A stretch of DNA of 9,653 bases from Oscillospiraceae bacterium (GTDB taxonomy: Bacteria; Bacillota; Clostridia; Oscillospirales; Oscillospiraceae), in contig JAFVAS010000102.1 of the NCBI GenBank assembly GCA_017480395.1, positions 1-9,653 of the forward strand. The letters are read 5' to 3'. How positions within the stretch are numbered: the first letter of the stretch is position 1; every line of letters begins with the position of its first letter. Both the position numbers and the translations under genes were made by a program. Positions 1-6,247 of this stretch are shown piece by piece. Below the pieces are notes generated by a model. That model was given only the letters and a program-made list of their open reading frames with translations, was not told the origin of the DNA and ran no database searches.

Positions 1-1
1 C

Positions 2-2071
2 ACCGCCTGCGGACTCTACGAGGAGAAGCTGGACGGTCTGCGGGTCGGAAATTTCTGCCTTGCGCCGGGCCACACGGACTATCATAAGCGCGTGCAGTAT
101 CAAACCTACGATGTGACGGATCTGCTGAAAATTGGTGTGAACGAGCTGACCATTCAATTGGCAGACGGCTGGTATCGCGGCTCCATCGGCGCATGGGGAC
201 TCCGGAATCAGTACGGAACGGAGACGAAGCTGCTTGCGCAGCTTGAAATTGAGTACACAGACGGCGCAAGGGAGACGGTGGTCACCGACGAGACCAGGGA
301 TTGGTCGGACGACGGCCCGATCCGCTTTGCCGACAACAAGGACGGGGAGATCGTCGAGGCCGCCCGGACGCCCTCCTACCATGGAAGGGCGAAGGTGACC
401 CGGCATAAGGTCGTCCCCACCCCCTCCAACAACGTCCCCGTCACGGAGCACGAGCGGTTCCATCCCGTCATCACCACCGCGCCCAATGGAAAAAAGCTGC
501 TGGATTTCGGGCAGAATATTGCCGGGTATGTGGCCTTCCGGGTCAGCGCGCAGCAGGGTCAGCGGATGCTGTGGCGCTTCGGGGAGATGCTGGACGAGAA
601 TGGAGATCTGACGCTGAAAAACATCCAGCTCTCCACAAAAAAGCGCACCACGCCGCTGCAGCAGATCGAATACATCTGCCGGGAGGGCGTGAACGAGTAT
701 AAAACCACCTTTGCGGTCTTCGGATTTCAGTACGCCGAGGTGGAGACCGATGTAGCGTTGAACCCGGAGGACATCTCCGCCATCGCCGTGTATTCCGATC
801 TGGAGCAGACGGGAACCTTTAAGAGCTCCAACGCGCTGCTGAACCGATTTGTGGAGGCGACGGTCTGGTCCACCAAGGGCAATTCCCTGGACATTCCCAC
901 CGACTGCCCCACCCGGGAGCGCCACGGCTGGGCGGGGGATGCGCAGATCTTCTTCACCACCGCCGCGCTCCTGTTTGACTATGCGCCCTTTGCGAAAAAG
1001 TACCTGAACGACCTCTTCGACTGGCAGAGGAGAGACGGGCGGCTGCCCCAGATCGCCCCCTATGGCGGCGTGGACTTCTACATGTGGACGCTGAACGGCT
1101 CCGTCGGCTGGGCGGATGCGGGCATTCTGATTCCCTATCGTTTCTGGAAGATCTATGGGGATCGGGATATCCTTGTGGAGCACTACGACCGCATGAAGCG
1201 ATACGCCGCCTTTATGATGCGGCGCATCGGTTCCGACGGTGTGGTAAAGCGCGGGCAGAGCTACGGCGAGTGGGCGGAGCCCGCGGAGGTCAAGCCCAAC
1301 GACTGGAGGGACATGGTCTTCCCGCACCCGGAGGTCTCCACGGCCTATACCGCCTATGTGCTGGGCCTTATGGCGGAGATCGGCACGGAGCTGGGCAAAA
1401 GGGCGGACGCGCAGCGCTTTCGGGAGACATCGGACAAGTGCAGGGCGGCCTATCAGAAGCTGGCTGAGCTGGACACGGATCGGCAGGCGCTGCTTGTCCG
1501 TCCGCTGGCCTTCAGGCTTTTAAACGATGAGCAGACGGCTTATGCGAGGCGGCGGCTGATTCGGGCGCTGGAGAACTACGGCTGGCGGCTGGGCACCGGC
1601 TTCCTCTCCACGCCGCTGATTCTGGACGTGCTGACGGAGATCGACCTGGAGGCGGCCTATCGCCTGCTGGAAAATGAGGAGATGCCCGGCTGGCTCTTCC
1701 TGCCGAAGAACGGCGCCACCACCGTCTGGGAGAGCTGGGAGGGCACCCGGGCCCAGGGGGGCATCGCCAGCCTCAACCACTACTCCAAAGGGGCGGTCTG
1801 CGCGTGGCTGTTTCAGACCATGTGCGGCATCCGCGTGGACGGGGAGAACCATTTCACCATTGCGCCCCGCCCCGGCGGACGCTTCACCCACGCCAGGGCG
1901 AGCTATGCCAGCGTCTACGGCCGGGTGGAGAGCGGCTGGCGGCGGGAGCGGGGCGAGACGGTCTTTGAGATTGCCGTCCCGGCCAACTGCACGGCGGAAA
2001 TCATCCTCCCTGACAGAGAACCGGAGCGCGTCGGTGCGGGAACCTATGTGATTACAACGGGCAATCCATAG
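2..2071 (+). CDS. Alpha-L-rhamnosidase, GH78 family (5' end off window)
   Basis: Inverting glycoside hydrolase expected to release terminal alpha-L-rhamnose from plant glycosides or polysaccharides. The frame is open from base 2, so the gene starts upstream; an in-frame GTG at 92 is internal, because the 30 codons before it already read as family sequence (GLYEEKLDGLRVG, then PGHTDYHKR). The order seen is the end of the N-terminal beta-sandwich (to DGWYRG), a second beta domain (to about codon 235 counted from 92), the (alpha/alpha)6 catalytic barrel, and a C-terminal beta domain. The catalytic motif DCPTRERHGWAGD (bases 902-940) has the family's Asp, Glu and Asp at the expected 5- and 12-residue spacing; its Glu (917-919) is the likely general acid. 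The Glu of TTVWESWEG (1730-1732) is the likely general base. About 689 codons are present; full GH78 enzymes are usually 850-950, so 150-250 residues are missing. Cell location cannot be told because the N-terminus is absent. It has no visible functional link to the downstream operon except proximity. Confidence 0.93.
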   Translation, partial: TACGLYEEKLDGLRVGNFCLAPGHTDYHKRVQYQTYDVTDLLKIGVNELTIQLADGWYRGSIGAWGLRNQYGTETKLLAQLEIEYTDGARETVVTDETRDWSDDGPIRFADNKDGEIVEAARTPSYHGRAKVTRHKVVPTPSNNVPVTEHERFHPVITTAPNGKKLLDFGQNIAGYVAFRVSAQQGQRMLWRFGEMLDENGDLTLKNIQLSTKKRTTPLQQIEYICREGVNEYKTTFAVFGFQYAEVETDVALNPEDISAIAVYSDLEQTGTFKSSNALLNRFVEATVWSTKGNSLDIPTDCPTRERHGWAGDAQIFFTTAALLFDYAPFAKKYLNDLFDWQRRDGRLPQIAPYGGVDFYMWTLNGSVGWADAGILIPYRFWKIYGDRDILVEHYDRMKRYAAFMMRRIGSDGVVKRGQSYGEWAEPAEVKPNDWRDMVFPHPEVSTAYTAYVLGLMAEIGTELGKRADAQRFRETSDKCRAAYQKLAELDTDRQALLVRPLAFRLLNDEQTAYARRRLIRALENYGWRLGTGFLSTPLILDVLTEIDLEAAYRLLENEEMPGWLFLPKNGATTVWESWEGTRAQGGIASLNHYSKGAVCAWLFQTMCGIRVDGENHFTIAPRPGGRFTHARASYASVYGRVESGWRRERGETVFEIAVPANCTAEIILPDREPERVGAGTYVITTGNP

Positions 2072-2098
2072 CGCTGGTTCCGGACGCCTTCTTCTTTG

Positions 2099-2129
2099 TT
2101 TCAGAGGGGCAAAGTTTGCCCCTCTGAAA
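2099..2129. repeat. Perfect 15-bp inverted repeat downstream of the rhamnosidase gene
   Basis: TTTCAGAGGGGCAAA (2099-2113), one central base, then its exact reverse complement (2115-2129). In RNA it would fold into a long stable stem on either strand. It starts 27 bases after the rhamnosidase stop codon and is the best candidate for that gene's transcription end or 3' protective hairpin. On the + strand it is not followed by a T-run, so it is not a standard intrinsic terminator. It could also be a small dispersed palindromic repeat. Confidence 0.6.
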
Positions 2130-2132
2130 TTC

Positions 2133-2186
2133 GGGCAGAGCATCAAAAGGGCATCCCTCTTTGAAAAAAGGGGATTCCTTCTGCCC
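2133..2186. repeat. Nested inverted repeat (second hairpin)
   Basis: Outer arms GGGCAGA (2133-2139) and TCTGCCC (2180-2186) enclose an inner pair ATCCC (2153-2157) and GGGAT (2171-2175), which continues imperfectly through a T-rich/A-rich stretch. It lies directly after the 15-bp inverted repeat, giving a tandem of two fold-back units over about 90 bases. No T-run follows. It could be part of the same 3' structure or of a non-coding repeat family; I do not recognise it. Confidence 0.4.
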
Positions 2187-2241
2187 CCACTTGCTCTTTG
2201 CACATAACTCGATAGGGAAGACGCGGAAGAGGTGAGAAAAT

Positions 2242-2271
2242 TTTAGTGAACTATTGAAATGTTTTACTAAA
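2242..2271 (+). promoter_or_regulatory. Operator-like repeat pair in the lacI-type gene promoter
   Basis: TTTAGTGAA (2242-2250) lies just upstream of the -35 box and TTTACTAAA (2263-2271) lies inside the spacer between the -35 and -10 boxes. The second copy is a 9-bp palindrome (TTTA, centre base, TAAA). Start-to-start spacing is 21 bases, two helical turns. The same two motifs recur in the ABC operon promoter, so this is likely the autoregulatory site of the adjacent LacI-family protein. The assignment is inferred; the motif match is seen. Confidence 0.6.
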
Positions 2272-2282
2272 CGAGATATAAT
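2254..2282 (+). promoter_or_regulatory. Sigma-A promoter of the LacI-family regulator gene
   Basis: TTGAAA (2254-2259), a 17-base spacer and TATAAT (2277-2282): near-consensus boxes with ideal spacing in an AT-rich patch 51 bases before the start codon. The predicted transcript start is about 2289-2291. This gives the regulator its own promoter, separate from the rhamnosidase transcript. Confidence 0.8.
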
Positions 2283-2298
2283 AGGGGAGTGAATAATT

Positions 2299-2318
2299 CG
2301 CCCGATCCCGATCGGGCG
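2299..2318 (+). promoter_or_regulatory. Leader hairpin just before the regulator's ribosome binding site
   Basis: CGCCCGAT (2299-2306), loop CCCG, ATCGGGCG (2311-2318): a perfect 8-bp GC-rich stem. It occupies most of the predicted short leader (from about 2290) and ends 3 bases before the GGAGG at 2322-2326. It could limit ribosome access or stabilise the message 5' end; as DNA it is also a 20-bp palindrome that could bind a dimeric protein. No function is proven by the sequence. Confidence 0.5.
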
Positions 2319-2332
2319 GTTGGAGGTACCCC

Positions 2333-3334
2333 ATGGCGATTACGGTAAAGGAACTGGCAAAAAAACTCTCGATCTCTCCCTCGGCGGTCTCAATGGCCCT
2401 CAACGGAAAACCCGGAGTCAGCGAGGCCACCCGGCAGCGAGTGGTCGAGGCGGCAAAAGAGGGCGGATATGATTTCTCCCGGATCAAGGGAGCAAATGAG
2501 AAGAACGGAAGCATTGTTTTTCTGGCGGATCACAGCCGCGATGTTGTGGCTGCGGACACTCCGGTCTTTCTCAGCCGCATTGGCGGGATTGTGGCGGCCT
2601 GCAAGGATTTTCGCTATGCCCTTGAAATGCGCTATATCTATGACAATCAGATCGAGGAGGAGCTGGTCTCCCTGCTCACAAGCGGTGTGCGGGGGCTGCT
2701 GCTGGCGGCGAACATCTCGGAGATCGACAGGGATTTGCTTCAGAACTTCCCGATCCCCATGGTGATCATGGACTTCTTTCAGGAGGATTTGGACAAAGAC
2801 TATGTTCTGATCAACAACGAACAGGGGGCCTTTTTGGCGACCAGTCTGCTGATCGATCGCTACCGGCAGACGCCCGGTTTTTTGCAGTCGTCCTACCTGA
2901 TCGAAAACTTTGTGGAGCGGGAGCGGGGCTACCGCCGGGCGATTTCGCGCCTCGGTGTGCAGCCGGAGGAACCGCGCTTGCACGCCTTGACGCCTTCCAT
3001 TGTCGGCGCATACGCCGATATGAGGGAGGTGCTGCGGCAGACGCCGCCGGTGCGGGCCTATTACGCCGCCAACGACCAGATCGCCATCGGGGCGATGCGC
3101 GCCCTGCGAGAGGCTGGGTATCGGATTCCGGAGGATGTGGCGATGATCGGCTTTGATGACTCGTCCATCTGCGAGATGGCGGAGCCGCCGCTGACCACCA
3201 TCCATGTCCCCCATGAGTATATTGGGCGGGTGTCGGTGGAACGGCTGGTTTATCTGATCGAGCATGGGGAGGAGCAGGTTCCGACAATCACCCAGCGGGC
3301 CAACACCCATCTGGTGGAACGCGACTCATTTTAA
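2333..3334 (+). CDS. LacI-family transcriptional repressor
   Basis: DNA-binding regulator expected to bind operators as a dimer and release them on binding a small sugar-like effector. The ATG at 2333 sits 6 bases after GGAGG (2322-2326). The N-terminal helix-turn-helix spans about residues 3-48: TVKELAKKLSISPSAVSMAL is the classic LacI pattern, with recognition helix around 16-24. Residues about 60-333 form the periplasmic-binding-protein-like effector domain; family marks are ERERGY (195-200), AANDQIAIGAMRAL (245-258) and GFDDSSICEMAEPPLTTI (273-290). The length of 333 residues is normal. The hinge (48-60, FSRIKGANEKNGS) lacks the usual NxxAR-x-L pattern whose Leu inserts into a central CpG of the operator. 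The gene has its own promoter and terminator, and lies upstream of the ABC operon in the same direction. Matching operator-like repeats before both transcription units suggest it controls itself and the operon. The effector is unknown. Confidence 0.93.
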   Translation: MAITVKELAKKLSISPSAVSMALNGKPGVSEATRQRVVEAAKEGGYDFSRIKGANEKNGSIVFLADHSRDVVAADTPVFLSRIGGIVAACKDFRYALEMRYIYDNQIEEELVSLLTSGVRGLLLAANISEIDRDLLQNFPIPMVIMDFFQEDLDKDYVLINNEQGAFLATSLLIDRYRQTPGFLQSSYLIENFVERERGYRRAISRLGVQPEEPRLHALTPSIVGAYADMREVLRQTPPVRAYYAANDQIAIGAMRALREAGYRIPEDVAMIGFDDSSICEMAEPPLTTIHVPHEYIGRVSVERLVYLIEHGEEQVPTITQRANTHLVERDSF

Positions 3335-3374
3335 CATCATTCAATTTAATAGGATTTCATAAAATATACTGAAC

Positions 3375-3411
3375 AAAACAGCTCCTGCGGGGTTCCGCAG
3401 GAGCTGTTTTT
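3375..3411 (+). terminator. Intrinsic terminator of the regulator gene
   Basis: A perfect 16-bp stem: AAAACAGCTCCTGCGG (3375-3390), loop GGTT, CCGCAGGAGCTGTTTT (3395-3410), ending in five Ts (3407-3411). It lies 40 bases after the regulator stop codon. The A-run on the left arm means it may also work from the other strand. It isolates the regulator transcript from the ABC operon. Confidence 0.93.
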
Positions 3412-3422
3412 GCTGATTGCGC

Positions 3423-3480
3423 CGGAACAGACCGCAAAATGCGGATGGACTGTCGAAAAAACTGACAGAAATAAGTTCCG
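3423..3480 (+). other. Possible three-stem RNA fold between terminator and operon promoter
   Basis: Closing arms CGGAAC (3423-3428) and GTTCCG (3475-3480) are exact reverse complements and enclose two hairpins: CCGCA/TGCGG (3432-3436 and 3440-3444) and CTGTC/GACAG (3450-3454 and 3464-3468). The arrangement is that of a three-way junction. It sits after a strong terminator and upstream of the operon promoter, so it would be transcribed only by read-through or from a promoter I cannot see. Stems are short and chance pairing is a real alternative. The rest of the 335-base gap (3335-3669) holds the terminator, promoter and operators described separately, and no credible small gene. Confidence 0.25.
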
Positions 3481-3579
3481 AAAACATTAAGAAAACGGGA
3501 GAAGCTGGAACATATCCTGAATATTCGATGGAGGACTAAACATTAACTGAAAAATATAAACAAATTTATAAAAACATAC

Positions 3580-3607
3580 TTGATTAATTGACTAAAATGT
3601 ATATAAT
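3580..3607 (+). promoter_or_regulatory. Sigma-A promoter of the ABC transporter operon
   Basis: TTGATT (3580-3585), a 16-base spacer and TATAAT (3602-3607) in a strongly AT-rich stretch, unlike the GC-rich coding DNA around it. The predicted transcript start is about 3614, giving a leader of roughly 55 bases before the ATPase start codon. TTGACT at 3588 is a better -35 hexamer but is only 8 bases from the -10 box and was not chosen. Confidence 0.7.
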
Positions 3608-3622
3608 AAAAACGGTAAACAG

Positions 3623-3653
3623 TTTAGTAAATTCAGTTAAGCGATTTAGTGAA
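3623..3653 (+). promoter_or_regulatory. Operator-like repeat pair at the ABC operon transcription start
   Basis: TTTAGTAAA (3623-3631) is the reverse complement of the TTTACTAAA palindrome in the regulator's own promoter; TTTAGTGAA (3645-3653) is identical to the other copy there. Start-to-start spacing is 22 bases. Both lie just downstream of the predicted start site, a position that would block transcription. A weaker copy, TTGACTAAA (3588-3596), overlaps the promoter spacer, and ACTAAA recurs at 3535-3540. TAAAC-A-GTTTA (3616-3626) is an overlapping palindrome. Control by the adjacent LacI-family protein is inferred. Confidence 0.6.
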
Positions 3654-3669
3654 AATGAGGGGTGAGTAA

Positions 3670-5166
3670 ATGTCGAAGGTGATTCTGAAAGCGGAGAATG
3701 TGTATAAGTCCTTTGGCTTGACCAAGGCCGTTCAGAACTTTTCGCTGGAGATTGCCGAAGGGGAAGTCCACGGCCTGATCGGAGAGAACGGATCGGGCAA
3801 AAGCACCTTCTCGTCGATGGTTGCCGGGGTACAGACCATGGATGCCGGCCAGCTGTTCATCGACGGAGAGCCCTATGCGCCGAAGAATGCCATCGATGCC
3901 TCCGAGCGGGGCGTCTCCCTGGTGGTTCAGGAGATCGGCACCATCGGAACGATCAGCGTGGCGGCCAACATCTTCATCAACAAGGAAAAGCAATTCCGGA
4001 AGGGCGGCATGATCGACTATAAGACCATGTACGCCGAGGCGAAGAAGATCCTGAAGCGGATCGGCGGCGAGCACCTGGACCCGGCGGCCATCTGCGCCAG
4101 CCTGAACCTGGAGGATCGCAAGCTGGTGGAGATTGCGAAGGCGATGTACAGCAATCCCCGGCTGCTGATCATCGACGAGACCTCGAATGCGCTGGCCACC
4201 CACGGCCGCGAGGTTCTGTATCAGAACATCCGCGCGGTGAAGGAGAGCGGCGGCAGCGTCCTCTTCATCACCCACGACATGGAGGAGCTGATCGAGGTCT
4301 GCGACAGCGTGACCATCATGCGGGACGGCGTTTATGTGGACACCCTGCGCGGAGATGAGATGGTGGCCAAGCGGCTGAAGGAGCTGATGGTGGGCCGGGA
4401 GATCGCGGACAACTACTACCGCCCCGACTTCGAGCCGAAATACGACGCGGACACCGTCGTGTTCCGGGCCACGGACATCTGCGCGCCCAACGCCTCCCAC
4501 GTCTCCTTCGAGCTGCACAAGGGCGAGATCCTCGGTCTGGGTGGCCTGGCCGACTGCGGCATGCACGAGGTGGGACGCATCCTGTTTGGCCTTGACCGCA
4601 AGGACTCCGGCCGGGTGGAGCTGGCCGACGGGACGGAGATCAAAACCCCGGTCCAGGCCATCAAGCTGGGCGTCGGCTACCTCTCCAAGAACCGGGACAC
4701 GGAGGCGGTCATCCTGAACTACTCCATCGGCGACAACATCGTGATGCCCAGCCTCCCGGACCTCCGCAAGGGCCCCTTCATGCCCAAGCGGGCGGAGCGG
4801 GAGATGGCGGATGACTGGGTCGATCAGCTGGAGATCAAGTGCAACGGCTCCAAGCAGTATGTCAAGGAGCTCTCCGGCGGCAACAAGCAGAAGGTGGTTC
4901 TGGCCAAATGGCTGGCGAAGGACTCCCAGATCCTGATCATGGACTGCCCCACCCGCGGCATCGACATCGGCGTGAAGGAGATCATCTATCAGCTGATGAT
5001 GTCCCTCAAGGAGCAGGGCAAATCCATCATCATGATCTCCGAGGAGATGCCGGAGCTGATCGGTATGTCCGACCGCATCCTGGTCATGAAGGATTACAAG
5101 ATCAACAAGGAAATCCTGCGCAGTCCCGAGGTGAACGAGCAGGAAGTCGTCCAGTACATGGTGTGA
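3670..5166 (+). CDS. CUT2-type sugar ABC transporter ATPase with two fused nucleotide-binding domains
   Basis: Cytoplasmic ATPase subunit (RbsA/MglA type, 498 residues, normal length) that powers the two permeases encoded downstream. The ATG at 3670 follows AGGGG (3658-3662) by 7 bases. NBD1 (about 1-245): Walker A GENGSGKST (38-46), Q-loop Gln87, Walker B LLIIDE (165-170, Asp169-Glu170) and H-loop His202 look active, but its signature (SLNLEDRKL, 144-152) is degenerate compared with the usual LSxAxxQ pattern. NBD2 (about 262-498): the Walker A region is strongly degenerate (GLGGLADCGMHE, 289-300), the signature LSGGNKQ (401-407) is canonical, Walker B reads MDCPTRGIDIG, so Cys426 stands where the catalytic Glu belongs, and the H-loop position is Ser457. 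Taken together, the ATP site made by NBD1 Walker A and the NBD2 signature should hydrolyse ATP; the other should not. It is the first gene of the operon, with 16 bases to permease 1. Confidence 0.93.
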   Translation: MSKVILKAENVYKSFGLTKAVQNFSLEIAEGEVHGLIGENGSGKSTFSSMVAGVQTMDAGQLFIDGEPYAPKNAIDASERGVSLVVQEIGTIGTISVAANIFINKEKQFRKGGMIDYKTMYAEAKKILKRIGGEHLDPAAICASLNLEDRKLVEIAKAMYSNPRLLIIDETSNALATHGREVLYQNIRAVKESGGSVLFITHDMEELIEVCDSVTIMRDGVYVDTLRGDEMVAKRLKELMVGREIADNYYRPDFEPKYDADTVVFRATDICAPNASHVSFELHKGEILGLGGLADCGMHEVGRILFGLDRKDSGRVELADGTEIKTPVQAIKLGVGYLSKNRDTEAVILNYSIGDNIVMPSLPDLRKGPFMPKRAEREMADDWVDQLEIKCNGSKQYVKELSGGNKQKVVLAKWLAKDSQILIMDCPTRGIDIGVKEIIYQLMMSLKEQGKSIIMISEEMPELIGMSDRILVMKDYKINKEILRSPEVNEQEVVQYMV

Positions 5167-5182
5167 GGAGGGGAGGAAGACA

Positions 5183-6190
5183 ATGGCTGATAAGGCATTG
5201 AATGCGAAAAAGTATCAGAAGTCCGCGTTGATCTCGGATCTGCTGCCCCTGGGCGGTCTGATTGCCGTCGTCATCCTGTTTGGCATACTGACGAAGGGGA
5301 AGATTTTCAGCTCCTTCAGTCTCCAGACGATCTATAACCAGAGCTTCCTGTACATCCTGGGCGGCCTGGGCTGCGCATTCCTGTTTGCGCAGGGCGCCAT
5401 TGACCTGTCCATGGGCGCGGTGATTGCGCTCTGCTCCATCCTGGGTGCCTTTGCGGCGAATCAATACGGCATCATCGCCTGCATCCTGGTCTGCCTCATC
5501 GTGGGCACCATCTGCGGCACCATCACCGGATTCATTTATTCCCACACCAACATAGCGGTGTTCATCCTGGGCCTTTCGGTCTGCTTCCTGATCAAGGGCA
5601 CCCTGTATCAGATCACCAACGGGCAGGCGTCCATCTCCATCCCCTATGCGGACAAGAAGATGTTCACCCCCATCTGGATCAGCGCCGTGGTCATGGTGGT
5701 TTTTGCGCTGATCATCTACTACCTGTTCGAGTACCACACCATGGGCAAGCACAGCAAGGCCATCGGCGCCGGGATCGCCGCGGCAGCCCAGTCCGGCGTG
5801 GACGTGACGAAGATCAAGTGGCTGGGCTTTGTGATCTCCGGCTTCACCTGCGGCATGGTGGCCTTCTTCACGATGGTCAAGACCGGCTCCGGCGGCCCCG
5901 CCACGGGCTCCAACTTTGAGTTCAATGTGATGATCGCCATGATTCTGGGCGGAATGCCCAGCGAGGGCGGTGCCCGGGCAAAGATCAAGTCCTGCTTCAT
6001 CGGCGCGATCCTGATCGCCTTTTACAGCAACGGCATGGTGCTGCTGGGCGCGGATTCCCGGGTGCAGGAGATTTTGAAGGGCGTTGTGTTCATCGTCGTC
6101 ATCGTCGGCACCTACCGGATGCAGATGCAGGCGGAGGGAAAGAAAGCGTTCCAGTTCTTTGGCCTGAAGCTGGCAAAGAAGAACGGATAA
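5183..6190 (+). CDS. CUT2-type sugar ABC transporter permease 1 (RbsC-like)
   Basis: Integral membrane subunit of the importer (branched-chain/ribose-type permease family, 335 residues, normal length). The ATG at 5183 follows a strong ribosome binding site (GGGGAGG, 5170-5176) only 16 bases after the ATPase stop. Hydrophobic segments lie at about 22-38, 52-71, 76-92, 97-118, 122-140, 163-182, 213-231, 246-257, 268-288 and 297-311. Family marks: GAIDLSMGAVIAL (71-83), matching the usual GGIDLSVGS pattern; the cytoplasmic coupling loop AIGAGIAAAAQSGV (193-206); and LGGMPSEGG (255-263), matching LGGTSLSGG. The Lys/Gln-rich tail (312-335) is cytoplasmic by inference. It pairs with the different permease at 7511-8500, so the transport pore is probably a heterodimer. 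Confidence 0.92.
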   Translation: MADKALNAKKYQKSALISDLLPLGGLIAVVILFGILTKGKIFSSFSLQTIYNQSFLYILGGLGCAFLFAQGAIDLSMGAVIALCSILGAFAANQYGIIACILVCLIVGTICGTITGFIYSHTNIAVFILGLSVCFLIKGTLYQITNGQASISIPYADKKMFTPIWISAVVMVVFALIIYYLFEYHTMGKHSKAIGAGIAAAAQSGVDVTKIKWLGFVISGFTCGMVAFFTMVKTGSGGPATGSNFEFNVMIAMILGGMPSEGGARAKIKSCFIGAILIAFYSNGMVLLGADSRVQEILKGVVFIVVIVGTYRMQMQAEGKKAFQFFGLKLAKKNG

Positions 6191-6201
6191 GTCAGTCTCT
6201 T

Positions 6202-6215
6202 ACGGGGAATCCCGT
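6202..6215 (+). other. Small hairpin before the substrate-binding protein gene
   Basis: ACGGG (6202-6206), loop GAAT, CCCGT (6211-6215), followed by TTGAAAATG. It lies in the 57-base gap between permease 1 and the lipoprotein gene. The stem is short and has only three Ts including its last base, so it would be at most a weak attenuator or processing point. Confidence 0.3.
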
Positions 6216-6247
6216 TTGAAAATGAAAAAAATAATGGAGGAAGAACA

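Noticed and set aside
92..94. GTG as the start of the rhamnosidase gene
   Set aside because: The frame stays open to the window edge and the 30 codons before it match the family's N-terminal domain, so the GTG is an internal Val codon of a truncated gene.
1520..2203. Open frame on the - strand (227 codons) over the end of the rhamnosidase gene
   Set aside because: Arg/Pro/Ala-rich shadow of the GH78 coding frame, with no recognisable domain.
3646..4566. Open frame on the - strand (306 codons) over the ATPase gene and the operators
   Set aside because: Antisense to conserved Walker A, Walker B and H-loop sequence; composition is that of a shadow frame.
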